A stretch of DNA of 48,853 nt from an uncultured Aquimarina sp. (GCA_947498595.1 CANMKX010000030.1:1-48853), one strand, 5' to 3'. Counted from the first letter of the stretch, positions 26,478 through 37,291 are shown. The notes: generated from the letters alone by a model not told the origin. Numbers and translations: made by a program.

Positions 26478-27650
26478 TTATGCTGAAATTCCTACAGAAA
26501 TATTTGTGTTTTGAATAATGGAATGAATATCAGCATCAACTACTTCTTTTTTAGTATCTGCATAATCTAAAAATTCTTTATAAACACTATCTAATTGAAG
26601 TTTGGTTAGTTCGTAACCAACTTTTTTAGCTCTATATGCAAGTGCAGCTCTACCGCTACGGGCAGTAAGTACAATAGCAGATTCGGTAACACCAACCTCA
26701 GCTGGATCTATGATTTCGTATGTCTCTCGATTTTTAATAACTCCATCTTGATGTATTCCAGAACTATGAGCAAACGCATTAGCACCAACAATAGCTTTGT
26801 TAGGTTGTACAAACATTCCCATATTGTCAGAAACCATTTGACTCGTTTCGTATAATAATTTTGAATTGATATCTGTATTAAGTTGTAGATAAGGATGCTG
26901 TTTCATGATCATTACCACTTCTTCCAAAGATGTATTTCCAGCTCGCTCTCCAATTCCGTTAATAGTACATTCAATTTGTCTAGCTCCATGAATCACTCCT
27001 GCTATTGAATTTGCAGTTGCTAAACCTAAATCATTATGACAATGACAGGAAATAGTAACATTGTCAATACCAGTAACATTTTCTTTTAAATATTTAATTT
27101 TTGCGCCATATTCTTCAGGCAAACAATAACCTGTTGTATCAGGTATATTTAATACGGTGGCTCCAGCTTTAATCATAGCTTCACATACACGAGCTAAAAA
27201 CTCGTTGTTTGTGCGACCAGCATCTTCTGCGTAGAATTCAACGTCTTCAACAAACGATTTAGCATACTTAACAGCTGCAACACCACGTTCTATGATTTTA
27301 TCAGGAGTAGTATTAAATTTATGTTTAATATGAGATTCAGATGTGCCAATTCCTGTATGAATTCTAGGTCTTTTTGCATATTTCAATGCTTCAGCTGCAA
27401 TTTTAATATCATTTTCTACGGCGCGAGTTAATCCGCATACAGTAGCATTTTTTACAAGCTTAGCAATTTCTGATACAGAATTAAAATCACCAGGACTAGA
27501 TACAGGAAATCCAGCTTCAATAACATCTACCCCTAAGAGATCGAGTTGCCTAGCGATGATTAATTTTTGTTGTGTATTTAGTTTACACCCTGGAACTTGT
27601 TCACCATCTCTAAGTGTCGTATCAAAAATTTGGACTTTGTTAGTACTCAT
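26478..27650 (-). CDS. leuA: 2-isopropylmalate synthase, short form
   Basis: This 390-residue TIM-barrel enzyme condenses acetyl-CoA with 2-oxoisovalerate, the committed step of leucine synthesis. [13 protein letters not shown] at 9-21 supplies metal and substrate ligands, and CHCHNDLG (about 205) supplies metal histidines. [10 protein letters not shown] and [14 protein letters not shown] are the other family signatures. Full-length LeuA enzymes are over 500 residues; the C-terminal leucine-binding regulatory domain is absent here, as is common in Flavobacteria. Leucine feedback is therefore unlikely to act on this enzyme in the usual way. It is the first gene of leuACDB, with a ~200-base upstream region shared with a divergent gene. 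Confidence 0.95.
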   Translation of the reverse strand: MSTNKVQIFDTTLRDGEQVPGCKLNTQQKLIIARQLDLLGVDVIEAGFPVSSPGDFNSVSEIAKLVKNATVCGLTRAVENDIKIAAEALKYAKRPRIHTGIGTSESHIKHKFNTTPDKIIERGVAAVKYAKSFVEDVEFYAEDAGRTNNEFLARVCEAMIKAGATVLNIPDTTGYCLPEEYGAKIKYLKENVTGIDNVTISCHCHNDLGLATANSIAGVIHGARQIECTINGIGERAGNTSLEEVVMIMKQHPYLQLNTDINSKLLYETSQMVSDNMGMFVQPNKAIVGANAFAHSSGIHQDGVIKNRETYEIIDPAEVGVTESAIVLTARSGRAALAYRAKKVGYELTKLQLDSVYKEFLDYADTKKEVVDADIHSIIQNTNISVGISA

Positions 27651-27858
27651 AGCTATATGATATAAATTGTAAATAAATCATTATTTGAAAAAGAATTTCT
27701 TAGAGAAATAAATTGTTTAAGAGTTTCTTTTTCTATTGCGAATTTATATTTTGGGAATCCGTAACAACAGTATTTTTTATTGTGTATTACAATGCTAAAA
27801 AGATTTTTATTTTAGTTAATTAAATGATTTTCAATATTTTAAATTAAAAAAACTTACA

Positions 27859-29403
27859 ATGACGAATGATCAAAAAGATCCTTTATTTGTATTAGTCAAG
27901 TCTTTGTCTAAATCTGAAAAAAGGCAGTTTAAGGTATATGTAGGAAGATTAGGAGTCAATACAGATTCAAAATTTTTGGCTTTATTCAATTATTTGGATA
28001 AGAATGATACTATAGATGAACAAGTGATTATAAAAAAAGGAATTGTTAAAAAACAACAATTATCAAATTTAAAGGCTCATTTATATAAACAGATATTAAT
28101 CAGTCTTAGATTGAATCCAGTTCATCAAAATGTTAGATTTCAAATAAGAGAACAACTGGATTTTGCAACGATACTTTACCATAAAGGACTGTATAAACAA
28201 AGTTTGAAGATTTTAGAAAAAGCAAAAACAATTGCGAAGGAAAATGAAGAAAATAACATAGCGTATGAGATTGTTGAGTTTGAAAAAATTATAGAAACTC
28301 AATATATCACAAGAAGTATTAATACACGAGCAGATGAGTTGTCTATAGAGGCAAAGACGTTAAGTATGAAAAATGTATTGACAAGTAGATTATCTAATTT
28401 GTCATTACAATTGTATGGATTAATGTTGAAAACAGGTTATGTTAAAAATGATATAGAGCATAAAGAAATAACGGACTATTTTAATACTAAACTGCCAGCG
28501 TATCAATGGGAAATGTTAGGTTTTAGAGAAAAATTGTGGCTTTATAAAGCGCACTTATGGTATAGTTTTATGGTACAAGATTTTCTATCTTGTTATAAAT
28601 ATTCAAAAAAATGGGTAGAATTGTTTGATGAATATCCTAAAATGATAAAATTGAACCCCGTATTTTATTTACGAGGTAATTATTATCTTTTAGAATCACT
28701 TTATTTAATAAAAGATAGAGAGCAATTAAAAAGAGTTTTAGGGAAATTAGAAGAAAATATTAATTCAAAGAAATTCCCAATAGATGATAATGTAGACGCG
28801 TTAGCATTTTTATATACCTATAATAATAAACTTAATTTACATTTTTTAGAAGGAAGTTTTGAAGAAGGTCTAATGTTAGTAGATCCAATTTTAGTACAGT
28901 TAAAAAAATATAAGAATAGATTAGATGATCATCATATAATGGTACTTTACTATAAAATAGGATGCTTGTATTTTGGTAGTGGAAACAATAAAATGTGTAT
29001 TGAATATTTGAAGAAAATAATACATAATAAGTCATTGAAAATGAGAGAAGATCTAATGTGTTTTTCTAGGGTATTAAGCTTAGTAGCTCATTATGAAGCA
29101 GGATTAGATTATCATTTAGAAACTCAATTAAAAGAAACGTATAAGTTCTTAATAAAAATGAATGATTTGCATGAAGTGCAAAAAGAAATGATAAAATTTT
29201 TAAGAAAATTAGGCGATATTTTTCCACATCAAATCAAAGAAGAATTTAGAGGTTTGCATAAAAGATTAAAGAAATTTGAAGAACATCCATATGAAAAAAG
29301 AGCATTTTTATATTTAGATATTTTATCATGGTTAGAAAGTAATATACAGTCAAGACCAGTAGGAGAAATCATAAGAGAAAAAGCAAAAGGATTAATACGT
29401 TAA
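27859..29403 (+). CDS. All-helical repeat protein of unknown function
   Basis: A 514-residue, soluble, Leu/Lys-rich protein with regularly spaced helix pairs, suggesting a TPR-like superhelix over most of its length (for example LYKQSLKILEKAKTIAKEN near 115-135). The N-terminal KDPLFVLVKSLSKSEKRQFK stretch is one I recall from conserved flavobacterial proteins next to leucine genes. No enzyme motif is visible, and it has no signal peptide. It is divergent from leuA, sharing a ~200-base promoter region, and is followed by its own terminator. A scaffolding or regulatory role is a guess only. Confidence 0.75.
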   Translation: MTNDQKDPLFVLVKSLSKSEKRQFKVYVGRLGVNTDSKFLALFNYLDKNDTIDEQVIIKKGIVKKQQLSNLKAHLYKQILISLRLNPVHQNVRFQIREQLDFATILYHKGLYKQSLKILEKAKTIAKENEENNIAYEIVEFEKIIETQYITRSINTRADELSIEAKTLSMKNVLTSRLSNLSLQLYGLMLKTGYVKNDIEHKEITDYFNTKLPAYQWEMLGFREKLWLYKAHLWYSFMVQDFLSCYKYSKKWVELFDEYPKMIKLNPVFYLRGNYYLLESLYLIKDREQLKRVLGKLEENINSKKFPIDDNVDALAFLYTYNNKLNLHFLEGSFEEGLMLVDPILVQLKKYKNRLDDHHIMVLYYKIGCLYFGSGNNKMCIEYLKKIIHNKSLKMREDLMCFSRVLSLVAHYEAGLDYHLETQLKETYKFLIKMNDLHEVQKEMIKFLRKLGDIFPHQIKEEFRGLHKRLKKFEEHPYEKRAFLYLDILSWLESNIQSRPVGEIIREKAKGLIR

Positions 29404-29491
29404 AAATTATAGGAATAGGTAGGGTATAATGTTGTAAATTCGTTTTTCATATGATATTTAACATATTTTTATCGTTAAATGATGATCTTTT

Positions 29492-29519
29492 AGCTTTTTT
29501 TAGTTTAAAAGCTTTTTTA
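29492..29519 (+). terminator. Terminator after the helical-repeat gene
   Basis: AGCTTTT (29492-29498) pairs with AAAAGCT (29507-29513), followed by T6. It lies about 90 bases after the stop. Confidence 0.75.
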
Positions 29520-29580
29520 GGATATTGTGAATATTATAAAAACACAGTATTTCTTAATTTTTAAAATGCGAATTGTAAGA

Positions 29581-32500
29581 ATGAAAAATATAATACCTCT
29601 AGTATTTTTAATTTTAATGTTTAATCAAATCTCAGCACAAATTACTGTTGACGATAGTTCTTTTACGGTACAACAATTAGTAGAAGATATACTTATTGAT
29701 AGTCCGTGTGCGCAAGTAAGTAACTTTAGTTCATTTACAGGAACAGCGCAAGGATTCAATGGAATAGGGTATTTTGAAGCTAACGGTTCAGGTTTTGAGA
29801 TAGATAGAGGAGTTATATTAAGTACAGGTAATGCTAGAAGCGCAGAGGGGCCTAATGGAGCTACTCAATTAAGTGAAGGAGATTCCTCAGGTTGGCCAGG
29901 AGATGCAGATTTAGCAACAATTACAGCCACACCAAATTTAAACAATGCAACATTTATTCAATTTGATTTTGTTCCTACAGTTGACTTTATCAGTTTTGAT
30001 TTTTTATTCGCATCTGAAGAATATGTAGGTACTTTTCCATGTTCTTTCTCAGATGTATTTGCATTTATACTAACAGATTCTTCTGGTAATTCGGTTAATT
30101 TAGCGGTAGTACCAGGAACCAACCCACCTATTCCGATAAAAGTTACAACAGTAAATGAAGGTGTTCCGGGTACATGTCCTCCACAAAATGAAGTCTTTTT
30201 TAATAGATCTGTTCCACCAGGAACAAATGCACCAATAGATTTTAATGGATATACAGAAATTTTAACAGCCTCTGGAGCAGTAACTGCTGGAGAAACTTAC
30301 ACGATCAAATTAGTAATTGCAGAAGAAACAGATGGAGCATACGATTCAGCAGTGTTTTTAGAAGCAGGAAGTTTTAATTTAGGAGGAAATATAGGAGTAG
30401 ATCAAACGATCTCTGCTGGTAATCCTGGATGTTTAGGAACTCCAATAATTTTAGATGCAACTATTGGGACTGCAGCAGGCACTACTTACGTATGGATGAA
30501 AGACGGGCAACCTTTAGCTCCAGGTGACGGGACAACAGTTTTAGCAGGAGGAGCACAATTAGAAGTAAGTCAAAATGGTACTTATAGTGTTGAAATAAAT
30601 GTATCTACTAGTTGTACAGCATCAGACTCTGTAATTATAGAATTTACAACACCTCCAACAATAGCACAACAGCCAGAAGATATTGTCAATTGTGACGCAG
30701 ATAGGAATGGTCTTGATATTTTTGACTTAACTCCTAACGCTACACGAATATTAGGAACGCAAGATCCATCAATATTTGTGATATCTTATCACTTAACTGA
30801 AGCTGATGCAATAGGCTTTACTGGAACCGATACAGCCAATACTATAACAACACCTAATGCCTACCAAAATATAACGCAAACACAGACAATCTGGATAAGA
30901 ATAGCAGACCTAACACATAGTTGTTCAGAAATAGTTTCATTTGATATTGAAGTTGTTAATGATCCAATAGCTAATACAGCGACACCTATAGAAAGTTGTG
31001 ATGATGCTGTGGATGGTGATGATACAAATGGAATGTTAGAATTTGATTTAACAGCAAAACAAGCTGAAGTTCTAGGAACACAAAATGCTGCAGAGTACGA
31101 AGTGTTATTTTATATCGATCAAGCAACTGCTGATGCTGGTCTAGCTGGGACAGAATTACCTTTATTGTATACTAATACGAGTGCTACACAAACAATAGTA
31201 GCTAGAATACAAAGTATAACTTCTCCACAATGCTACGAAACTACTACGTTTGATTTAATCGTAAATGCTTTACCAACAGTAAACTCAACGGTTAGACTTT
31301 TACAATGTGATAATGATGTAGATGGGTTTTCTTTATTTAATTTAACAGAAGCTAATACACTAATATCTGCAAACGCAGCAAATGAAACATTTACTTATTA
31401 CCTTACACAAGCACAAGCACAAGCAGGAAATGTAGCAGATCAATTGACAAATTTCTTAGCATATCCAAACCCTATAGCACTTAATAGTATTGTTTTTGCG
31501 AGAATTGAAAATACAGATGGATGTATTAGAACAGCACAAATTGATTTAGAAGTATCAACCACTCAAATACCAGCTACTTTTAATTTAAATTTTACCTTAT
31601 GTGATGATGCTTTGATAGATAATGATAATGCAAACGGTATTGTTACTTTTGATATTAGTAGTGCTACCAATGATATTATTGCATTATTTCCTGGAGGACA
31701 AGCATTAACTGTTACTTATTATCAAAATGAAGCGGATGCTTTAGCCGAGCAAAATGCTATTCTAGATCCAAGTAATTATAGAAATGATAGTTCCCCTTTT
31801 ACTCAAAATTTATATGTGAGAGTTGATAGCAATGTTAATAATGCTTGTTTAGGATTAGGAGAACATATAACACTACAGGTAGATCCTTTACCAGCGAATA
31901 ATACAGTTTCTACATATAATTTATGTAGTGATGATCCTAATCTAGCTGTTTTTGATTTAACAACAAAAGATAGTGAAGTGATAGGGACACAAACAGAAGA
32001 TTTATTGATTAGTTATCACCGAACAGAGCAAGATGCAATTAATAATACGGCTGCAATAACAGGAATGTTTACTAATGAATCGAATCCACAACAAATATGG
32101 GTTAGAGTACAGTTTGATGAAAATGGAAATGGGACTAGCGATGCTGGTGAATGTGCTAGAACTGATATCTCTTTTGAATTGCAAGTATTGCATAACCCAG
32201 TATTAACTACACCAGATCCTATAATTATATGTAGTGATCAAGTTGATACAGTTTATGATTTGACTATTAGGGAAGCTCAAATAGCATCAGGAACTACTGT
32301 TACATTATCATATATGTATTATGAATCACAAACTGATTTAGATAATAACAACCCTATAGCAACACCAGCAAATTATTTAAGTACGACATTAACAAATACA
32401 ATACTAATTCAAGCAAGTGATACAAATAATGGATGTAGTTCTACTATCTCATTAGATTTACGAACAATTTTGTATGAAAACTTTGAATTACTACCAGCAG

Positions 32501-33567
32501 CGATAGAAGAATGCGAAATTGATAATGATGGATTCGACGAATTTAATTTGAGACGTATCTTGGATGAAGTATTAAATGTAGATGATGCAGATCCTACTAA
32601 TGATTTAAACAGAAATGATTTTAATATTTCGTTTTATGAAGTAGAGGCAGATGCTATTGCAGGAAATACTAATTTTATAGCAACGCCTACTATGTATACT
32701 AACATACAGGCATTTAATCATACTGTATATTTAAGATTAGATCCTATAGCTCCAGGAAATGATTGCTTTAGAGTTATTCCAGTACCTTTAATCGTTAATC
32801 AATCACCAGTTATTGCAATTGAAGACGAATATACTTTATGTCTTGATGCAAATGATATGCGTATTAATTTATTGCCAACTGCTACGATAGATACGCAATT
32901 AAGTCCTACAGAATATACTTTTCAATGGTATACAGGAGTGGTTCCGTTAAATACAAATGAAATAGCGGGAGCTACAAACAGTACGTTTCTTCCAGATGTA
33001 GCTGGAGATTATACTGTACAAGCAACTAATATTGCTACAGGATGTACTATTCCAGCAACGACAACAGTAATAGGATCGTATCCACCAGAAAGTATTACAG
33101 CAGAACTAACGACAGAAGCCTTTTCTAGTAATGCTATGATTGAAGTAACCGTAGTTGGAAGAGGAGAATACGAATACAGATTAGATGCTGGAGGATGGCA
33201 ATCTTCAAATATATTTACGAATGTTTTTAGAGGAGAACATACTGTTGTTGTAAGAGATTTAAGATTGTGTGGAGAGTTAGAATTTGAAGTAGAAGTAATC
33301 GTTAATTACCCAAGGTTCTTTACACCAAATGGAGACGGATGGAATGATATCTGGACTATTACAGGTAGTGATCAAGTTACCATAACTAATATGTTAATTT
33401 TTGATAGACATGGAAAACTATTAAAGGTATTAGGAGCTAGTGGAGGTAGCTGGGATGGAATGTATAATGGACAAAAAATGCCATCGTCAGATTATTGGTT
33501 TAAAGTTTTATATATAGAAGAAGGTGTAAGAAAAGAATTTAGAGCTAATTTTACACTAAAAAGATAA
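29581..33567 (+). CDS. Giant secreted repeat protein with T9SS type B sorting domain
   Basis: The 1328-residue product (start at 29581, giving the signal peptide MKNIIPLVFLILMFNQISA) is exported by Sec and then the type IX system. Residues from about 21 to 270 form a choice-of-anchor L domain (FDFLFASEEYVGTF and EETDGAYDSAVFLEAGSF). An Ig-like region follows, then seven or eight degenerate repeats of about 80-90 residues, each opening with a cysteine/Asp cluster and an FDLT-type strand (CDADRNGLDIFDLT, CDNDVDGFSLFNLT, and others). The last ~85 residues are the gliding-motility-associated C-terminal domain (FFTPNGDGWNDIW ... IFDRHGKLL). An adhesin or matrix role is likely. An EamA gene follows with almost no gap. 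Confidence 0.92.
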   Translation: MKNIIPLVFLILMFNQISAQITVDDSSFTVQQLVEDILIDSPCAQVSNFSSFTGTAQGFNGIGYFEANGSGFEIDRGVILSTGNARSAEGPNGATQLSEGDSSGWPGDADLATITATPNLNNATFIQFDFVPTVDFISFDFLFASEEYVGTFPCSFSDVFAFILTDSSGNSVNLAVVPGTNPPIPIKVTTVNEGVPGTCPPQNEVFFNRSVPPGTNAPIDFNGYTEILTASGAVTAGETYTIKLVIAEETDGAYDSAVFLEAGSFNLGGNIGVDQTISAGNPGCLGTPIILDATIGTAAGTTYVWMKDGQPLAPGDGTTVLAGGAQLEVSQNGTYSVEINVSTSCTASDSVIIEFTTPPTIAQQPEDIVNCDADRNGLDIFDLTPNATRILGTQDPSIFVISYHLTEADAIGFTGTDTANTITTPNAYQNITQTQTIWIRIADLTHSCSEIVSFDIEVVNDPIANTATPIESCDDAVDGDDTNGMLEFDLTAKQAEVLGTQNAAEYEVLFYIDQATADAGLAGTELPLLYTNTSATQTIVARIQSITSPQCYETTTFDLIVNALPTVNSTVRLLQCDNDVDGFSLFNLTEANTLISANAANETFTYYLTQAQAQAGNVADQLTNFLAYPNPIALNSIVFARIENTDGCIRTAQIDLEVSTTQIPATFNLNFTLCDDALIDNDNANGIVTFDISSATNDIIALFPGGQALTVTYYQNEADALAEQNAILDPSNYRNDSSPFTQNLYVRVDSNVNNACLGLGEHITLQVDPLPANNTVSTYNLCSDDPNLAVFDLTTKDSEVIGTQTEDLLISYHRTEQDAINNTAAITGMFTNESNPQQIWVRVQFDENGNGTSDAGECARTDISFELQVLHNPVLTTPDPIIICSDQVDTVYDLTIREAQIASGTTVTLSYMYYESQTDLDNNNPIATPANYLSTTLTNTILIQASDTNNGCSSTISLDLRTILYENFELLPAAIEECEIDNDGFDEFNLRRILDEVLNVDDADPTNDLNRNDFNISFYEVEADAIAGNTNFIATPTMYTNIQAFNHTVYLRLDPIAPGNDCFRVIPVPLIVNQSPVIAIEDEYTLCLDANDMRINLLPTATIDTQLSPTEYTFQWYTGVVPLNTNEIAGATNSTFLPDVAGDYTVQATNIATGCTIPATTTVIGSYPPESITAELTTEAFSSNAMIEVTVVGRGEYEYRLDAGGWQSSNIFTNVFRGEHTVVVRDLRLCGELEFEVEVIVNYPRFFTPNGDGWNDIWTITGSDQVTITNMLIFDRHGKLLKVLGASGGSWDGMYNGQKMPSSDYWFKVLYIEEGVRKEFRANFTLKR

Positions 33568-33568
33568 A

Positions 33569-34429
33569 TTGGAAACAAAGAGAAGTCATCTTAGCAACAT
33601 ATTAGAACTTAACTTTGCAATGCTCCTGATAAGCACTTCAGGAGCATTGGGTCGTTATATAGAAATGCCAGTCCCTGTTATTATAGCTTACAGAGCAATT
33701 TTTGCTGGCGTATTTTTATTTGTATTTTGTAAATGGAAGAAGATATCGATTCATGTAGAAAAAAAAGATGTACTGCCAATTATTGCAAGTGGTATTTTAA
33801 TGGGATTGCATTGGATCACTTTTTTTTATGCACTTAAATTATCTAATGTGGCTATAGGAATGTTGTCAATCTTTACATATCCTGCACTTACAGCTTTATT
33901 AGAACCATTGATATTGAAAACAAAATTTCAAAAATCACACTTACTATTGAGCGCTTTAGTTTTGATAGGAATTTATTTTTTAGTCCCTAATTTTAGTTTT
34001 GAAAATGAATATACAAAGGCTGTAGGACTGGGAGTATTATCCGCTTTTTGCTATGCATTACGTAATTTAATTATGAAAACTAAAGTAGGGAACTATAATG
34101 GATCTATGTTAATGTGGTATCAATTAGTGGTAGTAAGTATCATTTTATCACCATGTTTGTTTCTTTTTGATAGCTTAGGGATATTGACTCAATGGAAACC
34201 TACAATTACATTAGCCTTATTAACAACAGCAATAGGACATACATTATTTCTAACTAGTTTTAAAAGATTTTCTATAACTACAGCTAGTATCATAAGTAGT
34301 ACACAACCAATTTATGGAATTATTATTGGAGCAATTTTTTTAAATGAAATTCCAAAAATAATGACAGTAATAGGAGGTATTCTTATTTTAAGTTCTGTAA
34401 TAATAGAAAGCATTCGCTCTTATAAGTAA
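33569..34429 (+). CDS. EamA/DMT-superfamily transporter
   Basis: This 286-residue membrane protein contains two EamA halves with about ten membrane segments. It probably exports small metabolites, though the substrate is unknown. The start is a TTG at 33569, one base after the T9SS gene's stop. The next methionine is residue 18, inside the first membrane segment, so the TTG is preferred. Conserved stretches are NFAMLLISTSGALGRY in the first half and TTAIGHTLFLTSFKRFS plus STQPIYGIIIGAIFLNE in the second. Placement directly after the giant secreted protein is probably coincidental co-transcription. Confidence 0.85.
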   Translation: METKRSHLSNILELNFAMLLISTSGALGRYIEMPVPVIIAYRAIFAGVFLFVFCKWKKISIHVEKKDVLPIIASGILMGLHWITFFYALKLSNVAIGMLSIFTYPALTALLEPLILKTKFQKSHLLLSALVLIGIYFLVPNFSFENEYTKAVGLGVLSAFCYALRNLIMKTKVGNYNGSMLMWYQLVVVSIILSPCLFLFDSLGILTQWKPTITLALLTTAIGHTLFLTSFKRFSITTASIISSTQPIYGIIIGAIFLNEIPKIMTVIGGILILSSVIIESIRSYK

Positions 34430-35116
34430 CTATAAGCAAGCATCCCAAATAGCGTCTGATGGAGGATGAGCAATTAAAGATATTGGTTCTTTTTTAACAG
34501 GGTGTATGAAAGTAAGTTTTCTAGCATGTAAATGTATGCTTCCATCCTTATTACTTCTATCTGCACCATATTTTAGATCCCCCTTAATAACACACCCAAT
34601 ACTTGATAATTGAGACCTTATTTGATGATGTCTCCCTGTGTATAAATCAATTTCTAGTAAGTGGTAACGTTGTAGTTTTTTAATTAAAGTATATTCTAAA
34701 ATAGCTTTTTTACTATCAGGAACTTCTTTAATATTAGCATACGATTTATTTTGTTTAGGATTGCGTTTTAACCAGTGTGTAAGACGTTCGGACGATTTAG
34801 GAGGTTGCTTTTTTACAATAGCCCAATATGTTTTTTGAGTTTCTTTATTGGCAAATAATTTATTTAAACGAGTAAGTGCTTTACTCGTTTTTGCAAAAAC
34901 AATAATTCCAGTTGTCGGACGATCAAGTCGGTGTACTACGCCTAAAAAGACAGCACCAGGTTTCTTATATTTTTCGGCAAGATATGCTTTTGTAATTTCA
35001 CTGAGAGGAGTATCTCCAGTTTTATCACCTTGAACAATATCACCAGCACGTTTATTGATAACAATGATATGATTGTCTTCATAAATAACTTGAAGATTTT
35101 TTTTTGTAGAATGCAT
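34430..35116 (-). CDS. RluA-family pseudouridine synthase
   Basis: A 228-residue stand-alone catalytic domain that isomerises uridine in rRNA or tRNA. The active-site motif HRLDRPTTG (62-70) places the catalytic aspartate at 65. YTGRHHQIRSQL later in the protein is the second family signature, and ARKLTFIHP a third. There is no N-terminal S4 domain, so it is of the RluA/RluE-like short type; the target base cannot be named. It ends directly against the convergent EamA gene and starts 18 bases after panB, probably as one transcript with it. Confidence 0.93.
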   Translation of the reverse strand: MHSTKKNLQVIYEDNHIIVINKRAGDIVQGDKTGDTPLSEITKAYLAEKYKKPGAVFLGVVHRLDRPTTGIIVFAKTSKALTRLNKLFANKETQKTYWAIVKKQPPKSSERLTHWLKRNPKQNKSYANIKEVPDSKKAILEYTLIKKLQRYHLLEIDLYTGRHHQIRSQLSSIGCVIKGDLKYGADRSNKDGSIHLHARKLTFIHPVKKEPISLIAHPPSDAIWDACL

Positions 35117-35134
35117 CGTTAAAATAAGAAAAAA

Positions 35135-35953
35135 TTAATATTGCTCATTCTCATTTGGGAAATCCTGAGATTTAACATCATCAATATATTGACTGAAAGC
35201 ATTAGACATACCATTAAATAAATCCATATATCTACGTAAAAAACGTGGATTAAATTCATGTGTCATACCTAACATATCATGTGTTACTAATACTTGACCA
35301 TCAACTCCATTACCAGCTCCAATTCCTATCACAGGAATGGTTAGACTTTCAGCAACTTCTTTGGCTAAATTAGCAGGAACTTTTTCTAAAACAATTGCAA
35401 AACAACCTAGTTTTTGAAGCATTAAAGCATCTTCTTTCAATTTTTTAGCTTCTTGCTCTTCTTTAGCTCTTACAGTATAAGTACCAAATTTATAAATAGA
35501 TTGAGGCGTAAGTCCTAAATGCCCCATTACAGGAATCCCAGCGTTAAGAATTTTTTTGATTGAATCCTTAATTTCTTTACCACCTTCCATTTTTACAGCA
35601 TGTCCACCAGATTCTTTCATGATTCGTATAGCCGAACGTAAAGCTTCTTTAGGATCACTTTGATAACTACCAAATGGTAAATCAACAACAACAAGGCATC
35701 TTTTGATAGCTCTAATTACTGATTGTGCATGATAGATCATTTGATCTAATGTGATTGGTAAAGTCGTTTCGTGACCTGCCATAACATTAGAAGCAGAATC
35801 ACCTACTAAAATAACGTCAATTCCTGCAGTATCGATTATTTTTGCCATAGTATAATCATAGGCAGTTAACATCGATATTTTTTCGCTATTTGCTTTCATC
35901 TCAATAAGAGATTTTACAGTAATACGCTTGTAATCCTTTTTTGCTACAGACAT
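35135..35953 (-). CDS. panB: 3-methyl-2-oxobutanoate hydroxymethyltransferase
   Basis: The 272-residue TIM-barrel enzyme makes ketopantoate from 2-oxoisovalerate and methylene-tetrahydrofolate, the first step of pantothenate synthesis. Recognisable sequences include [51 protein letters not shown] and [20 protein letters not shown]. The motif order and length are standard. It precedes the pseudouridine synthase by 18 bases. 2-Oxoisovalerate is also the LeuA substrate, but the two loci are separate. Confidence 0.96.
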   Translation of the reverse strand: MSVAKKDYKRITVKSLIEMKANSEKISMLTAYDYTMAKIIDTAGIDVILVGDSASNVMAGHETTLPITLDQMIYHAQSVIRAIKRCLVVVDLPFGSYQSDPKEALRSAIRIMKESGGHAVKMEGGKEIKDSIKKILNAGIPVMGHLGLTPQSIYKFGTYTVRAKEEQEAKKLKEDALMLQKLGCFAIVLEKVPANLAKEVAESLTIPVIGIGAGNGVDGQVLVTHDMLGMTHEFNPRFLRRYMDLFNGMSNAFSQYIDDVKSQDFPNENEQY

Positions 35954-36098
35954 CTTAAATTAATTTGAAATGTAAATGTACGTATTTTACGTAATTTTTT
36001 GAGCGTTTATGTATCCCAACTTTATTATAATTATTGAGATTCATTGTAAGTTACTGATTGAAAAAGTTTACCTTGTTCATAAATTTAGTATTAAAAAT

Positions 36099-36590
36099 AT
36101 GAATGTATTAAAATTAAGTATCGTCCTAACTCTTGCAATAATATTTAATAGTAATGCTCAAAAGCAAAAGAATCTTGATAATGTAAGTGTCTATAAAAAA
36201 GAAGTAAAGCAAGCTGTATTAGATTTTTTTGAAGGATTTCATCAAGGAGATACATCAAAAATTAAAGCTGTAATTGATGCAACGATGATATTAAAAACTA
36301 TAGGTAAAACTAAAGATGGGAAAGTAAAGATAGAAAATAGCTCTGTAGATGATTTTCTTAAAGTTATTCATAATAGGCCTTCAACGCAACGATGGAATGA
36401 GCAATTGTTGTTATTTAAAATTGAAGCAGATGCAGATATAGCACATGTATGGACACCATATGAATTTTATTTTAATGAAAAATTTAGTCATTGTGGAATA
36501 AATATTTTTCAACTCTATAATGACGGAAATCAATGGAGAATTTTAAATATTACTGATACAAGACATAGAGAAGGGTGTAACGTTAAATAA
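36099..36590 (+). CDS. Exported NTF2-like protein
   Basis: I start this at ATG 36099, where a clean signal peptide (MNVLKLSIVLTLAIIFNSNA) begins; the open frame extends 30 codons upstream without one. The mature 143 residues have the SnoaL/NTF2-like pattern: YKKEVKQAVLDFFEGFHQGD at the start, then VDDFLKVI, AHVWTPYEFYFN and a closing WRILNITDTRH. The cone-shaped fold usually binds a small ligand or is a catalytic shell; no function can be assigned. It converges on a CPBP protease with a 12-base gap. Confidence 0.8.
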   Translation: MNVLKLSIVLTLAIIFNSNAQKQKNLDNVSVYKKEVKQAVLDFFEGFHQGDTSKIKAVIDATMILKTIGKTKDGKVKIENSSVDDFLKVIHNRPSTQRWNEQLLLFKIEADADIAHVWTPYEFYFNEKFSHCGINIFQLYNDGNQWRILNITDTRHREGCNVK

Positions 36591-36601
36591 TTTAAGCTAT
36601 T

Positions 36602-37291
36602 CTATTGTTTTAAAAATAGTAAACTAAAGAATACAACTCCATTGTTAATAGCATGTAATAATATAGACCAAATTAAATGATCGTTTTTTAATTTAATAAC
36701 TCCACACATATGTCCTGCAAAAATTCGAGGAACTATTAATAAAAATAAAACAACATTGATCTGAAAAGAATCAACATAATTAAGAATGTGTATTAGTCCA
36801 AAAATAATGGAGGTAATTTGAAGAGTTATAATATGATGCTTATAAAGAAATACGCGAGTAATTACAATCAGTTTTTTAGGAAGTAGTTTTGCATAAACTA
36901 TGCTACCAATAGTAATACAAGCTAAAATAGCTGAAAACCGATAATACCAAGGAATTTCTAATTGTACTGTAAACGATAATAATAATACAGTAACAGAACT
37001 TAAAAACAATGGTATTTCATAGGACTTTGGTTTTATTAAAGTACGAAAAATACCTTCCTCTAATAAAGGAGCCATAACTACTAATGAAAAAAAGGCATGC
37101 AATTTATTTTTAGAAAACAATTCTAGTATCCCATCTTGATTGTATTGATCAAAATCAAGGTTTGGGAAATTATTTCTAAATACGATTAAGAATATCCCAA
37201 ATAAAAAGTATAAACCAAAAAGTTTAAAATATTGAGATATTAACGTAATTATTTTCTGTAATAAAGAATTGCTAATCACCATTCTTAACAA
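36602..37291 (-). CDS. CPBP-family intramembrane glutamic protease
   Basis: A 229-residue membrane protein with a complete CPBP set: LLEEGIFR (Glu78, Glu79, Arg83), then IFGLIH, then LLHAINNG. Seven or so hydrophobic segments are present. Unlike the first CPBP gene of this window, both glutamates are intact, so proteolysis is plausible. Its start overlaps the sdaA stop by 7 bases; a second in-frame ATG (37282) would remove the overlap. It is therefore the downstream gene of sdaA, although a functional link is not evident. Confidence 0.86.
   Translation of the reverse strand: MLRMVISNSLLQKIITLISQYFKLFGLYFLFGIFLIVFRNNFPNLDFDQYNQDGILELFSKNKLHAFFSLVVMAPLLEEGIFRTLIKPKSYEIPLFLSSVTVLLLSFTVQLEIPWYYRFSAILACITIGSIVYAKLLPKKLIVITRVFLYKHHIITLQITSIIFGLIHILNYVDSFQINVVLFLLIVPRIFAGHMCGVIKLKNDHLIWSILLHAINNGVVFFSLLFLKQ

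Noticed and set aside
27651..27858. Leader peptide or attenuator before leuA
   Set aside because: No short frame with a run of leucine codons and no terminator/antiterminator pair was visible on the minus strand.
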